This document shows, in pieces, positions 6,405 to 14,152 of a stretch of DNA of 22,994 bases. How positions within the stretch are numbered: the first letter of the stretch is position 1; each line of letters begins with the position of its first letter. The notes beneath the pieces are model-generated. The model saw only the letters and a list, made by a program, of their open reading frames with translations, was not told the origin of the DNA and made no database searches. The stretch is from a virus: positions 1 through 22,994 of the IMG/VR virus record IMGVR_UViG_3300025697_000159. One strand, written 5' to 3'. Made by a program: the position numbers and the translations under genes.

Positions 6405-7142
6405 TTATCTTGCATCCGTGATATCTGCACTATTCTCCATGAAATTATCAATCCACATTACCTCATTATCGTGAGTGTTCTGAATAACTATTTTATTCAC
6501 CTGAGCAGTACTTGTTCCATCAGTACTTGAAAGGTTCTGCGTCCATGTCTGACCGTCCGTACAGGCCCAAAACTCAAGCTCTGCATTTGCACCCGTACCC
6601 TGCTTAAACCGTAACTTGAGATAAAATATAGATGAATGTGCAGCTACTGTCTCGCCAGCAGTTAGAGTCCCACCCTCTGCCTGAACCTTTATTAGAGCAT
6701 CATGTTCTTGCAACAAGGTTCCTAATAGCGTGGAATCATTATACAATAACACAAGGTTTTCTAAAGATTCATTGTTATCATTAAACCGCAGCATGAACGT
6801 AATCCATGTCTCTGCTCGTGCGGTTACAGCAATAGATACGACTGCATTATTACCAGTAGGAAATTCTAAACCCTCCAAGCCTTCCATTCCCCATGATAGA
6901 TCGTCAAAATCAGGGGTGCCACTCACTGTCGTCCAATCGTCATCATCGGTCTGAGCCTCAAAGCCGTTACAATGGACATAAGAACAACTACTTGCGGCAG
7001 GAGTAACCGCAGCCCCACACACTTTAGCTGAGACTGTTCCACAAACTTTTGCAGGATTATCTACACCAACAATAGCTCCTGCACCAAAGACAAGGGTAGG
7101 AAAAAACAAGAGAAAGGATAATCCTAATAGTGATCGTCTCAT
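6405..7142 (-). CDS. Secreted-type lectin-like phage protein (245 aa)
   Basis: I start at ATG 7142-7140, 5 nt after AAGGAGGATTTG; an in-frame TTG just before it is too close to the ribosome binding site. Residues 1-20 form a Sec signal peptide: RR, a hydrophobic core (LLGLSFLLFF) and a small-residue cleavage region (VFGAGA). After a Cys-containing linker (KVCGTVSAKVCGAA, SSCSYVHCNGFE), residues 75-240 read like a concanavalin/LamG-type jelly roll (WITFMLRFNDNNESLENLVL, SIFYLKLRFKQGTGANAELE, VMWIDNFMENS). Such domains bind glycans. A signal peptide is odd for a virion protein, since tails assemble in the cytoplasm. It follows another signal-peptide gene by 10 nt. Confidence 0.8.
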   Translation of the reverse strand: MRRSLLGLSFLLFFPTLVFGAGAIVGVDNPAKVCGTVSAKVCGAAVTPAASSCSYVHCNGFEAQTDDDDWTTVSGTPDFDDLSWGMEGLEGLEFPTGNNAVVSIAVTARAETWITFMLRFNDNNESLENLVLLYNDSTLLGTLLQEHDALIKVQAEGGTLTAGETVAAHSSIFYLKLRFKQGTGANAELEFWACTDGQTWTQNLSSTDGTSTAQVNKIVIQNTHDNEVMWIDNFMENSADITDAR

Positions 7143-7152
7143 CAAATCCTCC

Positions 7153-9171
7153 TTAAGGAACTTCTACATATGTATAGTCAGGATTAAAATAAAAGACATT
7201 GTCGGTATTCACGAAGCCAAGGATTTGAACAATGTCTCCTGAAGTGTCTGGAGCTGCATAAAGCACATCTCCTGCCGTTCCATCACTGAGGTATACTATG
7301 TCACCCATTTCCCCGGCAAAAGCTGAATCATCTCTGATTTTACCTCTTAAAAGAAGCTTACCTGCTTCACCATTTCCTTTAGATTCAAGGGCAATTCCCA
7401 TGCCTGGATAAGTAACGGCTGCATTTGTTCCAAGGGATTTCTTCCATTCGTTATCTGTGGCATCTGGATAACACACTTCACCGAATACCACATCTTCACC
7501 AAAAGTTACCGTGTCAATGTCCCCACTTGCAGTATCATCAGATAGAGTTGCTGGAAAGATCCGATATTCAGCAATATCAATGTTCTTAATGACCAAATCG
7601 CCATCTTCATTCCACTCATATAACACCACAGCTCCGGTCTGAATAGTCGTCGGCGTAGGTGTTCCAGGGTCAGGACCAGAGGTCCTCGTTATTCTAATCC
7701 AGTAACCAGCGTCTGAATCCCCAGCTCCAGGATCACCTGAATTTGACCATCCAACCAAATTAGCCGCAGTCCAACTAATAACACCAGACTGCTGAAACCC
7801 ATCGGTATCATCATCGACTCCGAAGGATGACCATGTAGAAGCTCCAGTGGAATATTCCCATGTGAGACCAATCTGCTTGCTTGCATTAGAGGTCATAATC
7901 ACATCAAGATTTGAGAACACCGCTGCCGATCCGATCCAGACAATATCAGCGTTTTTCTCGAATATTTCCAGTCCATCTATACCATCTATCCACGTTGATC
8001 CACCGTCTGAGGTGTGCCCAGCAAAAGCGTCTGGGGTAGCCTGATCAGGCGTAGAGTATGCACCAATATGTTGATGAATTGGTGCAACATAAGTGCCAGT
8101 AGATACAGCCGCAACGTCTCCATCAGGATCACCTCCAGCAACCGAGACATCGATTGCATGAATCTCTGAATTTGTGTGCAATAAACCTGCATCAACACTA
8201 ATGTCATACGCTGTAAATATTGTTGCTGCTGTGGCAGGGACGGCGAAGAAGTGATCAATGTCCCCGTCCTGTATGGAGAGAGCATCACAAGCTGATCTTG
8301 CAGCACCTGTGAGTGTTCGACCATCAGGCATAACAAGTCTCAATGCATCCATGCTTTCAGGGACATTTGACACATCTACTCCGCTGAGATTAGATGCAAT
8401 TCCCCTGATCCGGGTATCAGCCGCACCGGGATCAAGATCACTTGGCAAAACTCGAATCCCTGTCCAGTGTTCTTCAGAATCAAGGGCTTCTCCGCCTATG
8501 ATGTCGATTGCCTGATTGTCTGTACCTGTGATGCCAGTCATTGAGATAATGATCGCAGGTTCAGAAGTATTGGCGATTATCAACTTATCGAGGGTATTCG
8601 ATTCAGCCACAGCGTCATAAGTGATCCCATCATCCCCAATAGCAACCCAGCTTGTTCCATCACAAGAGAACATCATTCCCATGCCAGGACCAAGAGATAC
8701 GATAGTAGCCGCAGCATCATCTTTAACCGTGAGGTCTTCTCCTGCGCCATTAGCTGCATTGTAAATCCAGAACACTAAATCCGTGCTCGAAGCCTCAGCT
8801 GACATCACAACGTCTCTATCACTGCCATCCGGATCAAGTTTTTGAATGACGAGGTCAGTAATAACCAGAGTCTTGGTAGCAGCCAGTGTTTCAACATTTT
8901 GATCAAGATTAAGCGTATCAATTATACCACCGGAATAACTAACCTCTTGCCAAACTGCTGCTCCAGCAGTATTGTCAATGAGCAGATAAAACTTAGCGTT
9001 TGCTGTATCTACCCACATATATGGGACGACGTAGCTTGAGTCCGCCACCGTTGGAGCTGCTGCCTTCTTTATATATGGCACACCATCAACACTCCATGGA
9101 CCATTCCATGCAAAAGCAGAGGTCCACAGGAGGCATATCGCAAATGTCATCAAGAAAAATCGTTTTATCAT
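7153..9171 (-). CDS. Large signal-peptide-bearing tail fibre/adhesin-like protein (672 aa)
   Basis: Start ATG 9171-9169 follows AAAGGAGGTACAAA, one of the strongest ribosome binding sites here. Residues 1-21 are a Sec signal peptide ending in AFA before WNG. The rest is beta-rich and low in cysteine: MWVDTANAKFYLLIDN is a fibre-like segment; LVIQKLDPDGSDRDVVM and FSCDGTSWVAIGDDG resemble phage fibre shaft repeats; WEYSTGASTWSSFGVDDD and DAGYWIRITRTSGP resemble large structural adhesins; residues 560-672 (FGEVCYPDATDN, GDIVYLSDGTAGD) recall head-decoration or fibre C-terminal domains. Probably a host-contact protein of the tail tip. Either the signal peptide exports it, or it is a leftover of a bacterial adhesin origin. 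Confidence 0.82.
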   Translation of the reverse strand: MIKRFFLMTFAICLLWTSAFAWNGPWSVDGVPYIKKAAAPTVADSSYVVPYMWVDTANAKFYLLIDNTAGAAVWQEVSYSGGIIDTLNLDQNVETLAATKTLVITDLVIQKLDPDGSDRDVVMSAEASSTDLVFWIYNAANGAGEDLTVKDDAAATIVSLGPGMGMMFSCDGTSWVAIGDDGITYDAVAESNTLDKLIIANTSEPAIIISMTGITGTDNQAIDIIGGEALDSEEHWTGIRVLPSDLDPGAADTRIRGIASNLSGVDVSNVPESMDALRLVMPDGRTLTGAARSACDALSIQDGDIDHFFAVPATAATIFTAYDISVDAGLLHTNSEIHAIDVSVAGGDPDGDVAAVSTGTYVAPIHQHIGAYSTPDQATPDAFAGHTSDGGSTWIDGIDGLEIFEKNADIVWIGSAAVFSNLDVIMTSNASKQIGLTWEYSTGASTWSSFGVDDDTDGFQQSGVISWTAANLVGWSNSGDPGAGDSDAGYWIRITRTSGPDPGTPTPTTIQTGAVVLYEWNEDGDLVIKNIDIAEYRIFPATLSDDTASGDIDTVTFGEDVVFGEVCYPDATDNEWKKSLGTNAAVTYPGMGIALESKGNGEAGKLLLRGKIRDDSAFAGEMGDIVYLSDGTAGDVLYAAPDTSGDIVQILGFVNTDNVFYFNPDYTYVEVP

Positions 9172-9187
9172 TTTGTACCTCCTTTCC

Positions 9188-9532
9188 TTAGATCAATATC
9201 TCAAATAGAACTGTTGCAGAAGTCGTAGTCCCTACAATTGCCCTTAAAGCCGTAACAGGCGCATCCAAATTTGCCGATACTGTCCCTATTTGAGCACCGG
9301 GTAACCAATCTTCCCACACCGCTGTTCCTGCTATAACTTTTGCATCGCTGGAAATCGTGCTCTGAACTTTCGCATCATTTGTTCCAGCAATTGTTCTGAC
9401 AGATATTCTCTGCCCAGCTAATAATGGAGGTATTACTACAGGATCACTTGTGTCTCCATCTTCTATGATCTCCTCATGATGCCATCCAAGAAATCTTGCT
9501 GGAGCTCTTTGTATTAAATGTTGGATAGTCAT
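9188..9532 (-). CDS. Small phage structural protein (114 aa)
   Basis: Start ATG 9532-9530 follows AGAGGAGGGTCGAAAAA. The N-terminus MTIQHLIQRAPARFLGWHHE is followed by an all-beta domain (VIPPLLAGQRISVRTIAGTN, VIAGTAVWEDWLPGAQIG) and a C-terminus of Thr/Ala strands (TALRAIVGTTTSATVLFEIL). It ends 17 nt before the large signal-peptide gene. The compact beta fold and its position in the tip module suggest a small virion or fibre-collar component. No family is recognised. Confidence 0.68.
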   Translation of the reverse strand: MTIQHLIQRAPARFLGWHHEEIIEDGDTSDPVVIPPLLAGQRISVRTIAGTNDAKVQSTISSDAKVIAGTAVWEDWLPGAQIGTVSANLDAPVTALRAIVGTTTSATVLFEILI

Positions 9533-9559
9533 TTTTTTCGACCCTCCTCTGAATTAAGG

Positions 9560-9712
9560 TTATTCTGAATACTGCTCAAGATATGCTCTTAATTGACCGA
9601 GAGCGATCTTTTCTTCGTACGCCTTATCTATGACGCTGAAGCATGTCTTTAATGACTCTGAGTCAAATACCTCGACGGACTCTATCTTTTCCACTATTTC
9701 TTTTTCCAACAT
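9560..9712 (-). CDS. Small acidic helical protein (50 aa)
   Basis: ATG 9712-9710 is preceded by AAAGGAGAAGTC, a near-perfect ribosome binding site, and the frame stays open for 50 codons to TAA 9562-9560. The product is acidic and fully helical in appearance (MLEKEIVEKIESVEVFDSES, IDKAYEEKIALGQLRAYLEQ). It fills the gap between the zinc-ribbon gene and the 114-residue gene. A small regulator or assembly factor is possible; no domain is recognised. The ribosome binding site and exact fit to the gap are the main evidence. Confidence 0.68.
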   Translation of the reverse strand: MLEKEIVEKIESVEVFDSESLKTCFSVIDKAYEEKIALGQLRAYLEQYSE

Positions 9713-9725
9713 GACTTCTCCTTTC

Positions 9726-10082
9726 CTATTTCTTTGTTAATTCTTTCATTATGTCTTGAATAGTCTCGTTATTATATATTGTATCCAAACATTCCTTGTT
9801 TGAACATAGCCAAACACTCTTCGAATCATCATCAGTTTTGGTAGCATTATCCACATTCACCTGAAGAAGCTGCATCGGACTCGAACAAAGAGGACAAAGA
9901 AAGACTGGTGAAGGTATATTCTTCTCTCCCAAGGTGAGCCGCTTCTTTTCTCCTTCTATCCAGTTCTCTGCATCCTCGATCGTCCAACCAGAAGCCTCAA
10001 GATGGCTTAGGTAAGTAAGGACGTCCTGGTGTTGTCTAAACGAAAAGACCATCATATCTTTTTCAAACTTTTCTATATTCAT
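9726..10082 (-). CDS. Zinc-ribbon-like phage protein (118 aa)
   Basis: I choose ATG 10082-10080, which overlaps the TAA of the preceding gene as TAATG, with GGGAG 5 nt upstream; a TTG at 10094 lies on that site and is less likely. Residues 1-55 look helical (NIEKFEKDMMVFSFRQHQDV, GWTIEDAENWIEGEKKRLTL). Residues 63-98 carry CPLC and, 26 residues later, CSNKEC: two cysteine pairs fitting a zinc ribbon. A short helix ends the protein. It may bind nucleic acid or simply be metal-stabilised. It sits in the distal tail module after the Cys-rich protein; its role there is unclear. Confidence 0.7.
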   Translation of the reverse strand: MNIEKFEKDMMVFSFRQHQDVLTYLSHLEASGWTIEDAENWIEGEKKRLTLGEKNIPSPVFLCPLCSSPMQLLQVNVDNATKTDDDSKSVWLCSNKECLDTIYNNETIQDIMKELTKK

Positions 10083-11476
10083 TAGCACTCCCAATCCGAT
10101 CTCTGAAGTATATCAACAATCCAGTGGCAGCCGTGTCCAGCTACATAACATCTGCACTCACCACAAGCAGCACCAACTGGTCCTCTATCACAAGGGAGAG
10201 TCCAATTAGAAAGCCAATACCAAGTTCCAGTGCAATTAAAATCACAAGAACTGATAGTATTCGAAACACAGTTAAGTATACCTTTATATTTATAAGGATG
10301 AACTTCTGTTTCACAAAAACAAAAAGTATTTTGAGTACACTTACTACAAATTGTATTATAGGCAGACCAACTTCCTGTAGTACATACCACATAACCAATG
10401 ATCTCACCTCCACACTCAGTAGTGACAGTAATGACTGCTGTACCACAGGCAGTCGAACCGGCACGGAGAGTATTCGCTAAACCTTCTGTCTGCGCATTAT
10501 CAAGCGTCCATCCTGTTCCGCTTACTTCCCAATTATATGGTCCTCCTAATGGATTTTCATCGAGTATTGCTACTGTCCCAGAGTTGTATCGCAATATAGT
10601 CGTGGCACTCGTATCCTCATCCCAGCTAAGCTCACCACAGCATGTTGCAGGATTTATTTTAAAGCCGATGACTACCGGATTGCTCCAGTCCTGATCAGTG
10701 AATCTTATCAAAACACTATCACCATCTTCAAAAGCAGTTGCATTGCAGTCCATATACTCGATAGAAACTCCTGTCAGAGTTGTACCCTGATTGAGATCAA
10801 GAGACTGCTGACTGCTGACTGCTGCTTCTAAGGTAATATTACAGGTGCCAGCATCTTTATCTAAATTAGACATTGTACCAAATCTATAAGTCGGCATCCA
10901 CTTTTGCCAACCGGGCAACATAGCCAAATTATAAAACACTCCAGCAGGAAACCCAGCTATCGCAGGCTCTAACTGACCGTCTCTCGCAGGAGTATAAGCC
11001 GCATTACCACCATGCCCCGGCTGGATCAAGACAGTCCCTCTCTCTCCGGGGACCTCTATCGTGCCTACATTCCCAGATAAGTCTTCTGTTAAATCACCGC
11101 ACCAAGCTGAGACGGTTGGATCTTCCGGCATGTTAGCATTCAGATAATCTATTTTCTTCTGATATGAGGTCTTCTTTAATTCCGATATATTCCTTAAAAG
11201 GGTTTTAGTCCCTAATTCGTCTTGTTTATCTATGATCTCTTGATATTTAGCGTCTTTCGCAGCACCCGGTCCCAGGAGATTCATCTCATTCGTAAGGATT
11301 ACAATCTCTGCATTGATGTCTGTTATCTCACCCTCAGTCTTTGCTATGCTTGCTTCCACTACAGTTATTTGAGCATTAGCATTGGCAATCTGGGCAGTGA
11401 TTTCATCTCTTTTCAGCGTCAACTGAACGTTGTATTGACCGTCTGTACCACCTGATATGATTATTCCCTTGCCCAT
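10082..11476 (-). CDS. Distal tail protein with coiled coil and cysteine-rich C-terminus (464 aa)
   Basis: The ATG (11476-11474) overlaps the stop of the SPRY gene as TAATG. Residues about 25-112 form a long coiled coil (EITAQIANANAQITVVEASI, KKTSYQKKIDYLNANM). A beta-rich middle follows, with GTVLIQPGHGGNAAY and FYNLAMLPGWQKWMPTYRFG. From residue 279 to the end there are 18 cysteines: an Ig-like stretch (GGPYNWEVSGTGWTLDNAQT) and then a dense block (ICSKCTQNTFCFC, CDFNC, GECRCYVAGHGC, final Cys464). The layout suggests a trimeric stalk carrying a disulfide- or metal-stabilised tip that would be exposed on the virion. The family is not recognised with certainty. Confidence 0.78.
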   Translation of the reverse strand: MGKGIIISGGTDGQYNVQLTLKRDEITAQIANANAQITVVEASIAKTEGEITDINAEIVILTNEMNLLGPGAAKDAKYQEIIDKQDELGTKTLLRNISELKKTSYQKKIDYLNANMPEDPTVSAWCGDLTEDLSGNVGTIEVPGERGTVLIQPGHGGNAAYTPARDGQLEPAIAGFPAGVFYNLAMLPGWQKWMPTYRFGTMSNLDKDAGTCNITLEAAVSSQQSLDLNQGTTLTGVSIEYMDCNATAFEDGDSVLIRFTDQDWSNPVVIGFKINPATCCGELSWDEDTSATTILRYNSGTVAILDENPLGGPYNWEVSGTGWTLDNAQTEGLANTLRAGSTACGTAVITVTTECGGEIIGYVVCTTGSWSAYNTICSKCTQNTFCFCETEVHPYKYKGILNCVSNTISSCDFNCTGTWYWLSNWTLPCDRGPVGAACGECRCYVAGHGCHWIVDILQRSDWEC

Positions 11477-13095
11477 TATTCTGAGATTTCCATTTGCTGC
11501 CTTTTAACACTGACAAAATAAGTTACTACATCAACGGTGAATGAATCGCCATTGACCTCAACCGTATCCCCCGGTTTTAAATACATATCAACTTTCGCAA
11601 GCCTGTAATGATATTTTCCACCACTTATGTAATAATATGATGCCCCATCTAAGATCACTTCTTTGGTTACAAAACTTTCTGTTCTATGTCCTGATAATGT
11701 AATCGATTGATTTTTAGCTCCTTCATCAACCCTAATAGTTTCCAAATCAACTATCACGAGTTGTTCTTTATATTGTTCGACACCATCAATCAAATAAGCC
11801 ATTTCAACTATCAAATCACCGTTTGACCGGGCATTTATTTGCGCTGCATATTCTGCTCCTGGAATCACACAAGACAGATATGTAGGATCGCCATCTCTAA
11901 GTCTGCCTTGAAATGATTTCATTGGAATCACAATGTCAGTCGTATCATCATCTTCACCAGTCAAAGTCAGGTAATATCGTTTGGTTGCTTTATATTCATT
12001 TTGTAAAAGCCATTGCGTCCAATTAAAAGAGGCTATCACGTCGGCTAATCCAGCAGATTCAAGGAGTGTCATCAACCAATCAGCCTGAACACCTATCACA
12101 TCATTTAGTCCAACAGCTTCTGCAATTGTCTTATAAAAATAATAGTCTCTATCGACGGTATCATTCAGACCGGCAGTTTCTGCTAATATCTCGACAAAGA
12201 GGTCAGGAATCACTGAATCAGATAATCCGATAGTCTCAGCCAATAATATAGACAATGATGCTTCTACACTCAATGTATCGCTGAGACCTATTGCGTTGAT
12301 TATCTCTAAGACAAGGAGGTCAGGAGTTATCACGCCAGATAATCCAGCAGCTTCAGCTAATGTCTCGACAAGGAGGTCAGGAGTTATCACGCCAGATAAT
12401 CCAGCAGCTTCAGCTAATGTCTCGACAAGGAGGTCAGGAGTTATCACGTCAGATAATCCAGCAGCTTCAGCTAATGTCTCGACAAGGAGGTCAGGAGTTA
12501 TCACGTCAGATAGCCCAGAAGCTTCAGTGATTTCCAATTCATGAACAACGGGAAAATAACTAAATCCTGTTGGTGAAGAATATGTACAATCAGTATTGAA
12601 AAATCGAGCAGTAAAACTATCATTCTTATAATATACAGACACCATCGGAAAAAAGGTACCTGAAATACCATCATAAGCAAAGCCAGTACCAGCAACAGGA
12701 TCACCTGAATTTTGCCACACTCCATTTAAAGAAAAATAAAGTTTCCCGTTATCTAAATCAAGTGCAATTCCTATAATATCATCTTCGACAAAAGAATCCC
12801 CATAACTTAACAAATCGTTGTTATAATCTTTTCTACCATCAGAAAGATAACAGTAGCTATTCGTATCCCATCCCAGTCTATTATTGAGAACAGCACTCGA
12901 TGTACCTATTCCTATGAATTGTACATCAGAAGGTGAATTGTCTATGTGGATTTCCCAATACCATTTACCACTTAATTTAGAGTCAGTAGCCCGTAGACTA
13001 ACATGGCTATTTCCAAGCGTATTGGCAGCAGTCAGATCCCCATTTGTAAGGGTAAAATAATTTGATTTATCTAATGGGTTCCAAGTAACAGCCAT
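11476..13095 (-). CDS. SPRY-domain tail protein with 19-residue tandem repeats (539 aa)
   Basis: Start ATG 13095-13093 follows AAGGATAAATA. Residues about 5-175 are a SPRY/concanavalin-like domain: SKLSGKWYWEIHIDN, IGIGTSSAVLNNRLGWDTNS, DDIIGIALDLDNGKLYFSLN and NGVWQNSGDP are hallmark segments. Residues about 191-355 hold nine copies of a repeat headed by ExxGL, four of them nearly identical (GLSDVITPDLLVETLAEAA). Residues 365-539 form a separate beta-rich domain (RYYLTLTGEDDDTTDIVIPM, VDMYLKPGDTVEVNGDSFTV), likely the part anchored to the tail tip. The gene follows the distal tail proteins, so a display or binding role is likely. SPRY domains bind proteins or peptides elsewhere; the ligand here is unknown. 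Confidence 0.85.
   Translation of the reverse strand: MAVTWNPLDKSNYFTLTNGDLTAANTLGNSHVSLRATDSKLSGKWYWEIHIDNSPSDVQFIGIGTSSAVLNNRLGWDTNSYCYLSDGRKDYNNDLLSYGDSFVEDDIIGIALDLDNGKLYFSLNGVWQNSGDPVAGTGFAYDGISGTFFPMVSVYYKNDSFTARFFNTDCTYSSPTGFSYFPVVHELEITEASGLSDVITPDLLVETLAEAAGLSDVITPDLLVETLAEAAGLSGVITPDLLVETLAEAAGLSGVITPDLLVLEIINAIGLSDTLSVEASLSILLAETIGLSDSVIPDLFVEILAETAGLNDTVDRDYYFYKTIAEAVGLNDVIGVQADWLMTLLESAGLADVIASFNWTQWLLQNEYKATKRYYLTLTGEDDDTTDIVIPMKSFQGRLRDGDPTYLSCVIPGAEYAAQINARSNGDLIVEMAYLIDGVEQYKEQLVIVDLETIRVDEGAKNQSITLSGHRTESFVTKEVILDGASYYYISGGKYHYRLAKVDMYLKPGDTVEVNGDSFTVDVVTYFVSVKRQQMEISE
12311..12538. repeat. Four tandem 57-bp repeats in the SPRY gene
   Basis: Copies lie at 12311-12367, 12368-12424, 12425-12481 and 12482-12538; the first three differ by a single C/T change visible as cacgcc versus cacgtc (Gly versus Asp codon), and the fourth diverges over its last third. 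The unit is a whole number of codons (19), so gain or loss of copies keeps the frame. More degenerate copies continue down to about 12033. Confidence 0.93.
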
Positions 13096-13123
13096 TATTT
13101 ATCCTTCAGCCAATAGGTTATCT

Positions 13124-13648
13124 TTATGCGTCTGCTGCCGTCAGTGTTACGGTCACTTTGAGAGTGTCATTATCTGCAATAAGTTTTGCGCTGTCAAACT
13201 TGCTTGCAGAATAAAGTCTACCCTTAGCCTCAGCTTCATCACCCTTGACATCTGCACCATCTCCACCAACAAGAGCACCACCATAAATAGTGTGACCGTC
13301 AGAGGTTGCATCAAATATGAACGTCGCTTTATTTAAGCTACTGGTCACACTCTTTGCTGCCACTGCTCCGCCTTCCCATAAAGGCCGTGTTGCTGAATCA
13401 TAATCAGTTTCCTCGGTGAAAACCGGGGTAGCATAGGTTGTACCATCAGCAGGTGAAGTGTCAGTGTTAAAGATGAGGACATACCAGTTCAATAACGGTA
13501 TCGGGGTGCCACCCGTAAACATGATGCGCAGCAACTGATTTAGTCCCTCTGCCGTACAGACATTGCTGTCAATAGTCCGCTCAAGTAGTTTACCGTCTCT
13601 CCAATGTTCGACGTCCCATGTGGTAGTTATAATCGCATCATTTTTCAT
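13124..13648 (-). CDS. Conserved-type phage tail protein starting WRDGKL (174 aa)
   Basis: Start ATG 13648-13646 lies inside the last codons of the preceding small gene (11-nt overlap) with GAGGAG 7 nt upstream. The N-terminus TTTWDVEHWRDGKLLERTID is followed by NVCTAEGLNQLLRIMFTGGT and a beta-rich body with glycine-aspartate turns (FIFDATSDGHTIYGGALVGG) and a strand-rich end (LKVTVTLTAADA). I have the impression of a recurrent phage tail-tip protein type but cannot name a characterised member. It sits between a probable distal-tail protein and the SPRY gene. Confidence 0.75.
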   Translation of the reverse strand: MKNDAIITTTWDVEHWRDGKLLERTIDSNVCTAEGLNQLLRIMFTGGTPIPLLNWYVLIFNTDTSPADGTTYATPVFTEETDYDSATRPLWEGGAVAAKSVTSSLNKATFIFDATSDGHTIYGGALVGGDGADVKGDEAEAKGRLYSASKFDSAKLIADNDTLKVTVTLTAADA

Positions 13649-13793
13649 CTCGGCTCCTCTTCAGATCAATTTTTATGACCTCGTTTTTCTTAACAATCAG
13701 GAAATTGTGATGTTTTGGTTTATCTATAACAAGCTTACCATCACGCCATAATTCCGCTTCAAACCGACTCCCTACTTTACTTTGCTCATCCAT
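13638..13793 (-). CDS. Small WRDGKL-motif protein (51 aa)
   Basis: ATG 13793-13791 begins a 51-codon frame ending at TGA 13640-13638, inside the start of the next gene. Upstream is TATAGGGAAGAT, a usable but closely spaced ribosome binding site. The product (SRFEAELWRDGKLVIDKPKH) shares its core WRDGKL, in the same N-terminal context, with the 174-residue protein that follows, so the two may share a tail-attachment element or a duplication. It fills an otherwise empty 150-nt gap. Function unknown. Confidence 0.62.
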   Translation of the reverse strand: MDEQSKVGSRFEAELWRDGKLVIDKPKHHNFLIVKKNEVIKIDLKRSRDEK

Positions 13794-13800
13794 ATCTTCC

Positions 13801-14151
13801 CTATACACTTAATTTTGATTCAATTTCCATCGTCATCTTTGCATCGCCATTGTCTATCTGCAATTTGCTAATCGCAGCACTAAACACCCCATCAGGGATC
13901 GCTAAATTAACAAAAGTCTCTGTCTGAAAAATCTCCCATAAAGAATCTGAGACACTCTGCGAGAGCACTGCCTCTATAGATATATTGCGATCTCCATCCG
14001 CAAACCCACTGTGAATCACTACAACACCACCATCTAAAGTAGATGATTTGCTCACACGGGCTGTTGCATTTCGGAGTTCAGATTCGTTCTTATAATTCCT
14101 GACTACTATTGCGCCACCAGGATCAAAAGTTGATTTTGTTATTGCTATCAT
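13801..14151 (-). CDS. Probable distal tail component after the tape measure (116 aa)
   Basis: The ATG (14151-14149) directly follows the stop of the tape measure gene. The protein is beta-rich: a short N-terminus (IAITKSTFDPGGAIVVRNY), SSTLDGGVVVIHSGFADGDR in the middle, and paired strands at the end (AISKLQIDNGDAKMTMEIES). Genes in this slot commonly encode distal tail or tail-tip hub proteins, but at 116 residues this is smaller than a typical distal tail protein and no hub motif is visible. The role is inferred from gene order. Confidence 0.65.
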   Translation of the reverse strand: MIAITKSTFDPGGAIVVRNYKNESELRNATARVSKSSTLDGGVVVIHSGFADGDRNISIEAVLSQSVSDSLWEIFQTETFVNLAIPDGVFSAAISKLQIDNGDAKMTMEIESKLSV

Positions 14152-14152
14152 A

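Noticed and set aside
12296-12544. Plus-strand open frame encoding a repetitive RRSGVITPDNPAASANVST product
   Set aside because: It is the reverse complement of the tandem repeat in the SPRY gene; the repeat keeps all frames open.
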